From contig DURT01000071.1 in NCBI GenBank assembly GCA_012843025.1, forward strand, positions 1 to 54,376: a DNA stretch of 54,376 bases, given 5' to 3'. The translations under genes and the position numbers were made by a program. This DNA is from Tissierellia bacterium. GTDB taxonomy: Bacteria; Bacillota; Clostridia; Tissierellales; Sedimentibacteraceae. The notes beneath the pieces are model-generated. The model was not told where the DNA came from and ran no database searches. It worked only from the letters and a program-made list of their open reading frames with translations. Below, piece by piece: positions 8,411-17,717 of this stretch (the first letter of the stretch is position 1; every line of letters starts with the position of its first letter).

Positions 8411-9364
8411 CTACTCCCACTCAATAGTAGCAGGGGGTTTTGGAGAAATATCGTAAACTACCCGGTTTACATTTTCTACTTCCTTTACTATTCTACTACT
8501 TACTTTTTCTAAGACTTCATAAGGTATTCTTGCCCAGTCCGATGTCATGCCGTCTGTTGAGTTTACAGCTCTTAAGGCTATGGTGTGGGTGTAAGTCCTT
8601 TCATCGTTCTTTACACCTACACTTCTGATATTTGGCAGAAGGGCAAAGTATTGCCAGATTTCGTTTTGAAGCCCTGCCTTTTTTATTTCATCCCTAAAAA
8701 TATAGTCAGCTTCTCTTACTATTTCTAATTTTTCTTCTGTTACTTCTCCTAATACACGAATAGCAAGGCCAGGTCCTGGGAAAGGTTGCCTTTCAACAAT
8801 TTCTTCGGGAATTCCCAATTCTCTTCCCACCTGACGAACTTCATCCTTGCGCAGTTCCCTAAGAGGTTCTAATAATTCAAAGTCAACGTCCTCAGGAAGC
8901 CCTCCTACATTGTGATGACTTTTTACCAAGGAAGCCTTATCTGTTCCGCTTTCAACCACATCAGAATAAATTGTACCCTGAACCAAGAAATCAATGGAAC
9001 CAAACTTATCCTTAAGTTTCTTTTTTTCTTCTTCAAATACCCGTATAAATTCTTCACCTATTATTTTTCGTTTTGCTTCAGGGTCTGTAACTCCTGCCAA
9101 TTTGCTAAGAAATCTTTCCTTAGCATTTACACGGATTAAGTTCATGTTAAACTTTTCTTTGAATATTTTCTCAACCTGATCTCCTTCATCTTTTCTTAAA
9201 AGACCATGGTCAACAAATACACATATTAAATTTGAATCTATTGCTTTATGTACCAGTACAGCTGCAACAGATGAGTCAACTCCTCCGGACAAAGCACATA
9301 GGGCTTTTTTATCTCCAACCTGATTCTTTATCTTAGAGATTGCATCTTCAGCAAATTTTCTCAT
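8411..9364 (-). CDS. guaA: GMP synthase, ATP-pyrophosphatase subunit only
   Basis: Catalyses amination of XMP to GMP using ATP. The pyrophosphatase P-loop SGGVDSS is at 26-32, and the C-terminal dimerisation domain is complete up to the canonical ending PPATIEWE. At 317 aa it lacks the roughly 190-aa N-terminal glutamine amidotransferase domain found in most bacterial GuaA. It starts cleanly at ATG 9364, so this is not a broken gene; it matches the split subunit B known from archaea. A separate amidotransferase subunit would have to be encoded outside this window, or free ammonia is used. No purine riboswitch is visible upstream. Confidence 0.9.
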   Translation of the reverse strand: MRKFAEDAISKIKNQVGDKKALCALSGGVDSSVAAVLVHKAIDSNLICVFVDHGLLRKDEGDQVEKIFKEKFNMNLIRVNAKERFLSKLAGVTDPEAKRKIIGEEFIRVFEEEKKKLKDKFGSIDFLVQGTIYSDVVESGTDKASLVKSHHNVGGLPEDVDFELLEPLRELRKDEVRQVGRELGIPEEIVERQPFPGPGLAIRVLGEVTEEKLEIVREADYIFRDEIKKAGLQNEIWQYFALLPNIRSVGVKNDERTYTHTIALRAVNSTDGMTSDWARIPYEVLEKVSSRIVKEVENVNRVVYDISPKPPATIEWE

Positions 9365-9455
9365 AATATTCTCCCTTTACTGGATAGTTTTTATATAAGA
9401 TTATCAAAAATTATTTATGGTGTCAATTAATTATTCATTTCAAAGAATAAATTTT

Positions 9456-9481
9456 AAAGGACATTCCTGCGAATGTCCTTT
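9456..9481 (-). terminator. Terminator of the glycine cleavage operon
   Basis: AAAGGACATTC (9456-9466), loop CTGC, GAATGTCCTTT (9471-9481): a perfect 11-bp stem just after gcvPB, followed on the minus strand by a T-rich tract. Confidence 0.85.
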
Positions 9482-9504
9482 GTGTTAACATAAATTATAG
9501 TATG

Positions 9505-10950
9505 TTATTTTGTATATCTTAAAATAGGTTTTCTTGCTGCTGTTGCTTCGTCTAATCTTGAAATAACAGTAGTATGAGGAGCCGATTTTACCAGTTCTGG
9601 ATTGTTTTCTGCTTCCTCGGCTATTTGTCTCATAACAGAAATAAATTCATCTAAGGTTTCCTTGGTTTCACATTCCGTAGGCTCTATCATCATTGCTTCC
9701 TCTACAATAAGAGGGAAGTAAATTGTAGGAGGATGGAATCCGAAATCCAAAAGTCTTTTTGCTATATCTAAGGTGGTTACTCCGTTTTTTTCTTTCTGCC
9801 AAATTCCAGAAAATACACATTCATGCATACACTCTGTATCTATGGGCAGGAAGTATTTATCCTTTAGCTTGTTTTGTATATAGTTTGCATTTAATACAGC
9901 ATTTTCAGCAACTTCTCTTAGTCCTTCCGGCCCCATGCTAAGTATATAAGCATAGGCTCTTACTAATACTCCAAAATTGCCATAAGCAGATTTAACCTTA
10001 CCTATGGATAAAGGTCTATCGTAATCAAGATAATACTTATCTCCCATTTTGGAGACCACTGGAACAGGCAAAAACTCTGATAGATGTTTTTTAACTCCAA
10101 CTGGACCTGCCCCCGGTCCTCCTCCGCCGTGAGGTGTACTGAAGGTTTTATGCAAATTTAAATGTACTATATCAAATCCCATATCCCCAGGTCTGGATAT
10201 ACCTAAAATTGCATTGGCATTTGCTCCGTCATAGTACATTAAGCCTCCTGCTTCATGAACCATTTCAGATATTTGTAAAATATTTTCATCAAATAATCCC
10301 AAGGTGTTTGGATTTGTAAGCATAAATCCCGCTATGTCATCTCCCATCAGAGATTTAAGGGATTCCATATCTACTAAACCTTTTTCATTTGATTTTACTT
10401 CCACTACATCAAAACCTGCCAAGGCAGCAGATGCAGGATTGGTTCCATGGGCAGAATCAGGAACTATTATCTTAGTTCGCTTTTCATCTTTTCTATTTAA
10501 GTGGTAATCTTTTATTATCATTAACCCTACCAATTCTCCCTGGGCTCCAGCTGCCGGCTGGAGAGTAAACTGATCCATACCAGTTATTTCAGAAAGCATA
10601 CCATCTAGTTCATACATTAATTTTAATGCTCCCTGAACAGTTTCTTCCTCCTGGTAAGGGTGAATTTTCGTAAATCCATCAAATCTTGCCACTGCTTCAT
10701 TTACTTTGGGATTGTACTTCATGGTACAGCTTCCCAGAGGATAGAATCCAGAATTGACACCATGATTTCTTTGAGACATTCGTGTAAAGTGACGAACTGC
10801 ATCCAGTTCACTGACTTCCGGAAGGTCAGGTGATTCTTTCCTTAAAAATTTACTGTCTATCAAGCTGTCAACTGGAGCTTCCGGTACATCACACTTAGGA
10901 AGTGAGTATGCTTTTCTACCTTTTTTACTTATTTCAAATATTAATTGCAT
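9505..10950 (-). CDS. gcvPB: Glycine dehydrogenase (decarboxylating), subunit 2
   Basis: The PLP-carrying half of the split P-protein, which decarboxylates glycine and passes the aminomethyl group to lipoyl-GcvH. The PLP lysine is in [17 protein letters not shown] (about residue 268). About 481 aa, the usual size for subunit 2. The frame opens at a GTG (10959), but ATG 10950, one base after the gcvPA stop and preceded by GGCAGGTG, is the better start. It forms a translationally coupled pair with gcvPA. Confidence 0.95.
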   Translation of the reverse strand: MQLIFEISKKGRKAYSLPKCDVPEAPVDSLIDSKFLRKESPDLPEVSELDAVRHFTRMSQRNHGVNSGFYPLGSCTMKYNPKVNEAVARFDGFTKIHPYQEEETVQGALKLMYELDGMLSEITGMDQFTLQPAAGAQGELVGLMIIKDYHLNRKDEKRTKIIVPDSAHGTNPASAALAGFDVVEVKSNEKGLVDMESLKSLMGDDIAGFMLTNPNTLGLFDENILQISEMVHEAGGLMYYDGANANAILGISRPGDMGFDIVHLNLHKTFSTPHGGGGPGAGPVGVKKHLSEFLPVPVVSKMGDKYYLDYDRPLSIGKVKSAYGNFGVLVRAYAYILSMGPEGLREVAENAVLNANYIQNKLKDKYFLPIDTECMHECVFSGIWQKEKNGVTTLDIAKRLLDFGFHPPTIYFPLIVEEAMMIEPTECETKETLDEFISVMRQIAEEAENNPELVKSAPHTTVISRLDEATAARKPILRYTK

Positions 10951-10951
10951 A

Positions 10952-12289
10952 CTATTCACCTGCCTTTCTTACAAATGTGTCAATTTCTTCCCTAGTTCTC
11001 TTTTCTGTTACGGCAATTAAATAACCATTCTTTAAATGAGGATAGTCTTTCTCAATTTTGTAACCACCAATAATATTATTCTTAAGTAGTTTTTCATTCA
11101 ATAGGCTTACAGGTTCTTCACTGATTACAACAAATTCCTTGAAAAAGGGTGCAGTAAACAGAGGCCTAAATTTCCCTGTCTTAATTAATTCATTATAAGT
11201 ATAGTGAGATTTATTAAGACATTGTTCTGCAACTTCTCTTAGTCCTTCCTTACCCATAAATGTTAAATACATGGTAGCCTGAAGGGCATTTAAGGCTTGA
11301 TTTGTGCATATATTGGAAGTAGCTCTTTCTCTTCTTATATGCTGTTCTCTGGTTTGAAGAGTAAGTACAAAGCCCCTTCTTCCATCCTTGTCTGTAGTCT
11401 GTCCTACAACTCTTCCCGGCATTTTCCGCATAAGTTTTTCAGTTACAGCCATGAATCCTAAGTAGGGACCTCCAAAATTCAAAGGATTACCCAAGGATTG
11501 ACCTTCTCCTACAGCTATATCAGCTCCCATTTCTCCAGGACTTTTTAATATTGATAATGAAATAGGATCTGCACTTACCGTTAAAAGACTTTTGTTTTCA
11601 TGAGCTATTTCTGATATTAGTTCCACATCTTCGATTATACCGAAAAAGTTAGGATTTTGCACAATTACAGCTGCCGTATCCTTGTTTATTTTCGATTTCA
11701 AATCATCTAAACTTACCTGCCCATTCTCATATGCCAATTCTTTTACAGTAATATTTCTATACTTAGCATATGTATATAAAACTTGTCTACTCTCTGGATG
11801 TACTGTACTAGCAATTAAAACTTCTTTTCTCTTAGTCGTTTCACAGGACATAAGTGCAGCCTCCGCCAAGGCGGATGCCCCGTCGTACATGGATGCATTT
11901 GAAACAGGTAACCCCGTTAATTCACTGATCATGGTTTGATATTCAAATATTGCCTGGAGCGTTCCCTGGCTTATCTCAGGTTGGTAAGGGGTATAGGATG
12001 TATAAAATTCCTGTCTCAATATTAGCTGATCTATTGGTGAAGGTGTGTAGTGGTCATAGGCACCAGCACCTAAAAAACATACATACTCATCTGTATTTTT
12101 ATTTTCTTTGGATGTAGATTTTATACTTTTTACAAGTTCCATTTCTGACAAAGCTTCTGGTATGTCTAATTTTTTTCTTAACAACACTGAGTCAGGAACA
12201 GATTTAAAGAGGGAACTTATATTTTCATAGCCTATTTCCCTAAGCATCTGTTCTCTGTCTTCATTTGTGTTTCCAATATACCTTGTCAT
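10952..12289 (-). CDS. gcvPA: Glycine dehydrogenase (decarboxylating), subunit 1
   Basis: The partner half of the split P-protein, 445 aa. It is recognised by [19 protein letters not shown] near the N-terminus and [18 protein letters not shown] in the middle. Subunit 1 has the same fold as subunit 2 but no catalytic PLP lysine. The frame is open further upstream, but AAAGGAG before ATG 12289 ([12 protein letters not shown]) decides the start, leaving 10 bases after the gcvH stop. It acts with gcvPB, gcvH and gcvT. Confidence 0.95.
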   Translation of the reverse strand: MTRYIGNTNEDREQMLREIGYENISSLFKSVPDSVLLRKKLDIPEALSEMELVKSIKSTSKENKNTDEYVCFLGAGAYDHYTPSPIDQLILRQEFYTSYTPYQPEISQGTLQAIFEYQTMISELTGLPVSNASMYDGASALAEAALMSCETTKRKEVLIASTVHPESRQVLYTYAKYRNITVKELAYENGQVSLDDLKSKINKDTAAVIVQNPNFFGIIEDVELISEIAHENKSLLTVSADPISLSILKSPGEMGADIAVGEGQSLGNPLNFGGPYLGFMAVTEKLMRKMPGRVVGQTTDKDGRRGFVLTLQTREQHIRRERATSNICTNQALNALQATMYLTFMGKEGLREVAEQCLNKSHYTYNELIKTGKFRPLFTAPFFKEFVVISEEPVSLLNEKLLKNNIIGGYKIEKDYPHLKNGYLIAVTEKRTREEIDTFVRKAGE

Positions 12290-12299
12290 ATTAACTCCT

Positions 12300-12674
12300 T
12301 TATTCACACAACTCTTTGTATTCTTCTGCTGACAAAAGATCATCTACTTCCGTAGGCATACTCATGTCAATTGCTACTATCCATGCATCATAGGGTGATT
12401 CGTTAATCAGTGCAGGATTATCTTCCAATTCTTCATTAACTTCTACTACAGTCCCTGAAATAGGAGCGTATACATCTGATGCTGCCTTCACGGATTCTAA
12501 TACTACAAATTGGTCTCCCGCTTCCACTACAGTTCCAATTTCAGGTACTTCCACATAAACAACGTCTCCTAATTTATCCTGAGCATAATCTGTTATTCCT
12601 ATATAAGCCTTGTTTCCTTCAACTCTTACCCATTCGTGTGTTTCAACATATTTTAATTCTTCTAATAATTTCAT
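12300..12674 (-). CDS. gcvH: Glycine cleavage system H protein
   Basis: The small lipoyl carrier (124 aa) that shuttles the aminomethyl group between the P-protein, T-protein and lipoamide dehydrogenase. Lipoyl-lysine is Lys63 in VVLESVKAASD. The rest matches the family from ETHEWVRVEGN to the acidic C-terminus. An AGGAGG lies 5' of the ATG. The 137-base gap to gcvT is AT-rich and contains a TATAAT-like element (about 12732-12740, minus strand), so a secondary promoter for gcvH-PA-PB is possible. Confidence 0.96.
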   Translation of the reverse strand: MKLLEELKYVETHEWVRVEGNKAYIGITDYAQDKLGDVVYVEVPEIGTVVEAGDQFVVLESVKAASDVYAPISGTVVEVNEELEDNPALINESPYDAWIVAIDMSMPTEVDDLLSAEEYKELCE

Positions 12675-12811
12675 TTTTCTTTCCTCCTGTAATATATATT
12701 ATTAACCATTGAAATCATATAAATATGCTATATTATACATACCCAATATATAGTTTTTAATTCCTATTTAATATTACTAATACTATGAAACCTCAATCGT
12801 ATATGATATGG

Positions 12812-13903
12812 TTATTTTTTGTATTTTTTTGAATAGAATGGTTTTTTTATAACCTTAGCTTTTAAGCTTTTCTTTCTGACTAAAACTTCAATTTCTGTAC
12901 CTATTTTAGTATAGTCACTGTCTATTAATGCCAAACCTAAGTTTTTCTTTAATGTAGGAGAATAACTTCCTGTTGTAACATAGCCAATTTTTTCTCCTTC
13001 AGCAAATATTTCATAGTTACTTCTTGGTATACCTCTGTCAATCATTTCAAAACCAATGATTTTTCTTTTAAGGCCTTCCTCTTTTTGCTTAGCCAAGGCC
13101 TCCTTACCAATAAAATTGTCCTTATTTAATTTTACACAAAATCCTAACCCTGCTTCCAAAGGAGTAATGTTTTCATTTAATTCATTACCATACAAGGGCA
13201 GGGACGCTTCAAATCGTAAAGTATCTCTGGCACCTAATCCGGCAGGAATCAGTCCTTCATCTTTACCTGCACTGAGCAAAAGCTCCCACATTTCTTCAGC
13301 CTTTTCAGCGGCAAAATAAAGTTCGAAACCATCTTCTCCGGTATAACCAGTACGGGAAACCATAGTTTCTATATCTCCTATTTTAATGTCTTTAAAACGA
13401 TAAAACTCAATTTCGTTTAAATCTGCAGGAGTAGTTTTTTGTAAAATATTTTGTGCCAGGGGACCCTGCAAGGCTAAAAGAGCATACTTAGCGGAAATAT
13501 CTTCTACTTTTACATCTTCAAGTATATTTTCTTCAAGCCAATTAAAATCTTTTTCCGTATTTGCCGCATTCACAACCAACAAATATTCCACATTGCTATA
13601 TTTATATACTAAGAAATCGTCAATAATTCCTCCATCGGGACGACACATAGTAGTATATGCAATTTGATTATCTTTAAGAACTGATATATCATTGGTTAAT
13701 ACCCTCTGCAGAAATGTCTCTGCATCTTCACCCGTAACCAATATTTCTCCCATATGGGAAACATCAAAAAGACCTGCTTTTGTTCTAACAGCTTCATGCT
13801 CTGGAATTATACCAGTATATTCAACAGGGAGCGCCCAACCGCCAAAGTCAATAATTTTTCCATTAAGCTGAATATGCTTTTCATATAAAGGTGTTTTTTT
13901 CAT
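12812..13903 (-). CDS. gcvT: Aminomethyltransferase (glycine cleavage T protein)
   Basis: Transfers the methylene group from lipoyl-GcvH to tetrahydrofolate and releases ammonia. 363 aa, the full family length, starting [20 protein letters not shown]; recognisable stretches are [24 protein letters not shown] and [15 protein letters not shown]. The frame is open 44 codons further upstream, but AGAAAGGAGTGTAGG before ATG 13903 decides the start. First gene of the gcv cluster, with a structured leader and a strong promoter upstream. Confidence 0.96.
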   Translation of the reverse strand: MKKTPLYEKHIQLNGKIIDFGGWALPVEYTGIIPEHEAVRTKAGLFDVSHMGEILVTGEDAETFLQRVLTNDISVLKDNQIAYTTMCRPDGGIIDDFLVYKYSNVEYLLVVNAANTEKDFNWLEENILEDVKVEDISAKYALLALQGPLAQNILQKTTPADLNEIEFYRFKDIKIGDIETMVSRTGYTGEDGFELYFAAEKAEEMWELLLSAGKDEGLIPAGLGARDTLRFEASLPLYGNELNENITPLEAGLGFCVKLNKDNFIGKEALAKQKEEGLKRKIIGFEMIDRGIPRSNYEIFAEGEKIGYVTTGSYSPTLKKNLGLALIDSDYTKIGTEIEVLVRKKSLKAKVIKKPFYSKKYKK

Positions 13904-13940
13904 CCTACACTCCTTTCTATTCATGGTAATACAATTATGA

Positions 13941-13982
13941 CAGAAACAATATGTATTGTCTCTGCCATAGCCATGTTCAGAG
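13941..13982 (-). promoter_or_regulatory. gcvT leader with two competing hairpins
   Basis: On the minus strand CTCTG (13982-13978) can pair with CAGAG (13964-13960). That same CAGAG begins a longer arm (13964-13955) which can pair instead with ATTGTTTCTG (13950-13941). The two structures exclude each other, as in attenuators. A short reading frame starting at ATG 13975 and ending near the gcvT ribosome site overlaps them but has no ribosome binding site. It does not match a glycine riboswitch. Confidence 0.35.
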
Positions 13983-14002
13983 GATGTTTTGTATTCAACA
14001 AC

Positions 14003-14032
14003 ATTATAGAGCCAATATATTATCCTTGTCAA
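14003..14032 (-). promoter_or_regulatory. Predicted promoter of gcvT
   Basis: On the minus strand, TTGACA (14032-14027) and TATAAT (14008-14003) are separated by 18 bases. Both boxes are perfect consensus. It would start transcription about 90 bases upstream of gcvT. Confidence 0.75.
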
Positions 14033-14103
14033 CAATTATAAATTGTGAAAAAACTAATCATTTTAGCCTTTTTATGCCATTTGCCCTTGCAAATTATTCC
14101 AAG

Positions 14104-14133
14104 TTAAAACGGTCATATAAATGACCGTTTTAA
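14104..14133. terminator. Perfect 13-bp hairpin terminator after the Asn-rich gene
   Basis: TTAAAACGGTCAT (14104-14116), loop ATAA, ATGACCGTTTTAA (14121-14133). It lies 6 bases after the stop of the Asn-rich gene and just upstream of the gcvT promoter region. Confidence 0.8.
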
Positions 14134-14139
14134 GTGGCA

Positions 14140-14364
14140 CTATCTAAAATTATTGTTATTTTTATTCTTATCCCTGTTGTTTAGTTTATTGTTATTTCTG
14201 TTATCATTCTTGTTTTCAAACCTGTTTTCGTTTCGATTTTCAAACCTGTTTTCAAACTTATTATCATTTTGGTTGAAGCAATTATCGCAATTGTCAATTC
14301 GGTTATTTAACCTGTTTTCATTTTTGTTGTTAAATTTATTCTTTTGGTTTTCGTTTCTTTTCAT
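14140..14364 (-). CDS. Small Asn/Arg/Lys-rich low-complexity protein
   Basis: A 74-aa protein made almost entirely of Asn, Lys, Arg, Glu, Asp and Phe in short repeats such as FENRNENRFENKNDN. It has one CDNC motif (about 25-28) and no hydrophobic segment. It is likely real: AAGGGAGC precedes the ATG, a TATAAT-like box lies just upstream, and a perfect terminator follows the stop. No family is recognised. The composition suggests a disordered, nucleic-acid- or anion-binding peptide, perhaps produced in spores; that is speculation. The upstream stretch to 14536 shows no other gene. Confidence 0.6.
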   Translation of the reverse strand: MKRNENQKNKFNNKNENRLNNRIDNCDNCFNQNDNKFENRFENRNENRFENKNDNRNNNKLNNRDKNKNNNNFR

Positions 14365-14536
14365 TTTACTTGCTCCCTTATTATAGTTTTATTGGATAAG
14401 ATGATATTAGATGGTTTGCCACCTACAAGCATAGTATCTGTTTTGACAAAATAATTATTATGCCATTAAGTTCAAAATCCATTTCTTTTGCCCATCAGTT
14501 CTTATTTTTGTCAACTAAATAGGGAGCAAAGCAAAT

Positions 14537-15475
14537 TTAAAATATAGCCGCTGATTTTAATAAAAAGATAAATAAAAAAATACTAAAAGGACTTATTACC
14601 GTAGAAAGGAATACAATTTGTCCAGCCAATTCGTGATTGCAATCACACTGCTGTGCCATAGTATAACTTGAAACAGCTGTTGAAGGTGCCACCATACTAA
14701 ATAGGGCACATAATTCTACACCTCTGAAACCGAAAGCAACTGAAATTAGAATAACTATTGCAGGAATAATGAACAGTTTTCCCACAGTAACAACAGCTAA
14801 GTATTTTATATTCTTCCATATGTTACGTATTTCTATTGATCCTCCCAATGCCATTAATGCAGTAGGAGTTGCTGTTCTTCCAATATCTGAGATAGTTTTC
14901 ACCAAGGGGTAAGGAAGACTTATTTTCATGAATGATGCTACTATACCCAATAAAGATCCAATTATTAATGGGTTTGTCAAAATACTAAGAACAGTTTTTT
15001 TGTAACTAAGTTTTTCATCTGTAAATACATCTAAAATTACTACTGCCATAAAATTATAAATGGGTATTATGATGGCTACGAGGGTGGTTACTACTGCTAA
15101 TCCCTCTTCACCAAAAATGTTTGTGCTTAGGGGTATTCCAAACAGTATAAAATTACTTCTGTAAAGTCCCTGAATTATAACTCCCCTGTCTTTATTTTCT
15201 TTTACAAATTTGGGAACTAGTATAAATAGTATACCAATAGTAACAAAAACTATAATAACGGCAAAAAAAATAACTTTCAGGTTTATTTCATCGGATATTT
15301 CACTATTATAAATATTATTAAAAAGAAGAATAGGCAGTGTCACTTTGAAGGTAAAACTGTTTAAATCAGCTAAAAAATCCTCATTGAATATTTTTATTTT
15401 TCGGAGAAAGGCTCCTAAAAACATTAATATCAATAAGGGCATTACAACGTTCAAAGAAAAAATAAGATTATCCAT
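14537..15475 (-). CDS. AEC-family transporter (auxin efflux carrier / malate permease type)
   Basis: An integral membrane carrier of 312 aa with about ten hydrophobic helices, of the AEC family that moves small organic acids or amino acid derivatives. Recognisable parts are NPLIIGSLLGI, ATPTALMALGGSIE and the C-terminal VAPSTAVSSYTMAQQ. The frame opens 29 codons earlier, but AAGGAG before ATG 15475 (MDNLIFSLNVVMPL) is decisive. It is a single gene; its substrate cannot be predicted. Confidence 0.85.
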   Translation of the reverse strand: MDNLIFSLNVVMPLLILMFLGAFLRKIKIFNEDFLADLNSFTFKVTLPILLFNNIYNSEISDEINLKVIFFAVIIVFVTIGILFILVPKFVKENKDRGVIIQGLYRSNFILFGIPLSTNIFGEEGLAVVTTLVAIIIPIYNFMAVVILDVFTDEKLSYKKTVLSILTNPLIIGSLLGIVASFMKISLPYPLVKTISDIGRTATPTALMALGGSIEIRNIWKNIKYLAVVTVGKLFIIPAIVILISVAFGFRGVELCALFSMVAPSTAVSSYTMAQQCDCNHELAGQIVFLSTVISPFSIFLFIFLLKSAAIF

Positions 15476-15563
15476 GTCTACTCCTTTGTCAAATTCTTCT
15501 CTAATTATACTCCTTAATTTATGTAAAAACAATAGAGAAAAGGTTTGCAATATTACTAGCAAG

Positions 15564-15590
15564 CAAAAAAACCACCAATGGTGGTTTAAT
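15564..15590 (-). terminator. Terminator of the liv operon
   Basis: AAACCACC (15569-15576), loop AAT, GGTGGTTT (15580-15587), followed on the minus strand by a T7 run. It overlaps the stop codon of the CBS-ACT gene and closes the liv operon. Confidence 0.85.
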
Positions 15591-16221
15591 TTTTTAAAAC
15601 ATGTTTTACTCTATAGCCTTGTTCGTTAAGCTTTTTCTCTAATTCATCAGTTTCTGATGCTGTACATCTTATTATGATCTCTCTTACTCCATCTCCTGCG
15701 AACACTGCAATATGAGTTATATTGATTCCTAAAGATTTAAAAGTAGCTGCTATGTCAGCCATAGCACCAGGAACGTCTTTTGCTTCTATAGTTATACGGC
15801 TTCCACTGTCTTTGAAACCTAACAAATCAATAAGGGCATCGAATATATCACTTTCCGTAATTATTCCAACTAATTTATCATTTTCAACAACAGGAAGGGT
15901 ACCGATTCTGTTTTCTCTCATTATAACTGCTGCTTCTTCCAACAGGCTGTTCGCATCAATAGTTATGATTTTCTTAGTCATAGCATCATTGACCGTCAAT
16001 TTAGACAATAAGTAGTTTATTTCAAAAATACTTAAGGATGTAGCTTTAGTAGGTGAAACTTTATGAATATCGCTTTGAGTCAATATTCCTACAACTTTTT
16101 CTCCATCTACTACTGGAAGCCTCTTGAGACCTTTTTCTTTCAAAAGAGCTACTGCATCAGAAATCGGTGCATTAGCTTCAATGGTGTATGGATTTTTAGT
16201 CATTCTGTTTTTAACATACAT
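15586..16221 (-). CDS. CBS-pair plus ACT domain protein (AcuB-like)
   Basis: A 211-aa soluble protein with two CBS domains (about 1-60 and 75-135), which bind adenine nucleotides, followed by an ACT domain (about 140-211), which in relatives binds amino acids. It begins MYVKNRMTKNPYTI, as in AcuB-type proteins. Its ATG follows the livF stop by two bases with an AGGAGG inside the livF end, so it is the last, translationally coupled gene of the branched-chain amino acid importer operon. A role as a sensor of energy state and amino acid that adjusts transport or catabolism is inferred. Confidence 0.85.
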   Translation of the reverse strand: MYVKNRMTKNPYTIEANAPISDAVALLKEKGLKRLPVVDGEKVVGILTQSDIHKVSPTKATSLSIFEINYLLSKLTVNDAMTKKIITIDANSLLEEAAVIMRENRIGTLPVVENDKLVGIITESDIFDALIDLLGFKDSGSRITIEAKDVPGAMADIAATFKSLGINITHIAVFAGDGVREIIIRCTASETDELEKKLNEQGYRVKHVLKN

Positions 16222-16223
16222 AA

Positions 16224-16928
16224 TTACCCTCCTAAATATGATTTTTGTATTTCATCACTTTTTGCCAATTCTTCGCCTGTTCCGGTCATTACAATGGAGC
16301 CTGTTTCTAATACATAAGCTCTGTGGGCAATAGACAATGCCATTTTTGCATTCTGTTCAACCAATAATATGGTTGTGCCTGTTGAGTTTATATTAACAAT
16401 TATATTAAATATTTCTCTAACAAGCAAGGGAGCAAGACCCATGGAAGGTTCATCTAAAAGAAGTATCTTAGGTCTTGACATTAAGGCACGGCCCATGGCA
16501 AGCATTTGCTGTTCTCCTCCAGACAAAGTACCTGCCAGTTGTTTTTTACGTTCCCCTAAAATAGGGAATAATTCGAAAATATTGTCCATATCCTTCTTTA
16601 TATTTGCTTTATCCCGTCTTAAGTAAGCACCTAACTCTAAATTTTCCACTATGGTCATAGCTGGAAATATTCTTCTTCCTTCCGGTACCTGGGACAACTT
16701 CATTTCAACTCTTTGAGAAGCAGATACATTGGTAATATCTTTACCTTCAAGAATTATTTCTCCACTGGTTGCTTTTTGGAGACCGGAAATAGTTCGTAGA
16801 GTAGTAGTCTTACCTGCACCGTTAGCCCCTATTAAAGTTACTATTTCTCCTTGGTTAACCGTTAAAGAAACATCCTTAAGGGCATGAATAACTCCGTAAT
16901 GAACATTAAGATTTTTTATCTCAAGCAT
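16224..16928 (-). CDS. livF: Branched-chain amino acid ABC importer, ATPase LivF
   Basis: One of two ATPases of the Liv/HAAT importer, 234 aa. Walker A GANGAGKTT, signature LSGGEQQ and Walker B ILLLDEPSMGLAP are all present, with the LivF-typical YGVIHALKDVSL start. ATG 16928, with GGGGAGG upstream, is preferred over the ATG nine bases earlier, which lies inside the ribosome site. It follows the livG stop by one base. Confidence 0.93.
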   Translation of the reverse strand: MLEIKNLNVHYGVIHALKDVSLTVNQGEIVTLIGANGAGKTTTLRTISGLQKATSGEIILEGKDITNVSASQRVEMKLSQVPEGRRIFPAMTIVENLELGAYLRRDKANIKKDMDNIFELFPILGERKKQLAGTLSGGEQQMLAMGRALMSRPKILLLDEPSMGLAPLLVREIFNIIVNINSTGTTILLVEQNAKMALSIAHRAYVLETGSIVMTGTGEELAKSDEIQKSYLGG

Positions 16929-16929
16929 T

Positions 16930-17706
16930 TTACACATCCTCCCCTAAATATGCTTCTATAACTCTTTTATTGTTTTTGATTTCCTCCGGTTTACCAGAAG
17001 CAATCATAGTTCCATAATCTAAAACATATATTCTTTCACAAATTTTCATAACCAAGGACATATCATGCTCTATAAGCAATATGGTTAAATCGAACTCATC
17101 CCTTATTTTAGCAATAGTTTCCGTTAATTGTACCGTTTCATTAGGGTTCATACCTGCAGCTGGCTCATCTAAGAGTAATAGCACTGGCTTGGTTGCCATG
17201 GCTCTTACAATTTCTAAATGCCTCTGTTCTCCATATGGAAGATTCTTTGCAATTTCGTGTTTTTTATGAGTAAGCTTGAAAATATCCAATAATTCTTCTG
17301 CTTCTTTTTTCAGTCTTTCTTCTTCCTCATAATATTTATTGGAACGGAACAGGGCTGAAGGAAGTTTATAATCTACATTTTGATGCATTGCAATACGAAT
17401 GTTATCAAGTACAGTTAAATCTTTAAAAAGTCTTATATTCTGAAAGGTTCTAGCTAAACCTATTTTAGTTACATGGTAGGGCTTCAGGCCAGATATTTCC
17501 TTTTTTTCTCCGTTTACATCCAATTTAATACTTCCTGAGGTAGGTGCATATACTCCCGTAAGAAGATTGAAAAAGGTAGTTTTTCCTGCACCGTTAGGGC
17601 CGATAAGTCCTATTAGTTCACCCTTTTCAATATGCATATTGGCATTGGATACTGCTGTAAGTCCACCAAAGGACTTAGTTAATTTTTCAACTGTTAATAG
17701 TGACAT
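16930..17706 (-). CDS. livG: Branched-chain amino acid ABC importer, ATPase LivG
   Basis: The second ATPase of the importer, 258 aa. It has Walker A GPNGAGKTT, the LivG-specific Q-loop region ARTFQNIRLFKDLTVLDN, a reduced signature (LPYGEQRHLEI) typical of LivG, and Walker B LLLLDEPAAGMNP. GGAGGG precedes the ATG. It lies 11 bases after livM. Confidence 0.94.
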   Translation of the reverse strand: MSLLTVEKLTKSFGGLTAVSNANMHIEKGELIGLIGPNGAGKTTFFNLLTGVYAPTSGSIKLDVNGEKKEISGLKPYHVTKIGLARTFQNIRLFKDLTVLDNIRIAMHQNVDYKLPSALFRSNKYYEEEERLKKEAEELLDIFKLTHKKHEIAKNLPYGEQRHLEIVRAMATKPVLLLLDEPAAGMNPNETVQLTETIAKIRDEFDLTILLIEHDMSLVMKICERIYVLDYGTMIASGKPEEIKNNKRVIEAYLGEDV

Positions 17707-17717
17707 AGGACCCTCCT

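Noticed and set aside
13903..14032. Glycine riboswitch upstream of gcvT
   Set aside because: Expected from the operon, but the leader is too short and lacks the conserved GGAGAG and GGACAGAG-type cores; only simple alternative hairpins are visible.
14153..14386. 77-aa plus-strand Leu/Phe-rich frame opposite the Asn-rich gene
   Set aside because: It is the mirror image of the Asn/Lys codon bias on the other strand, with no ribosome site; the minus-strand gene has signals at both ends.
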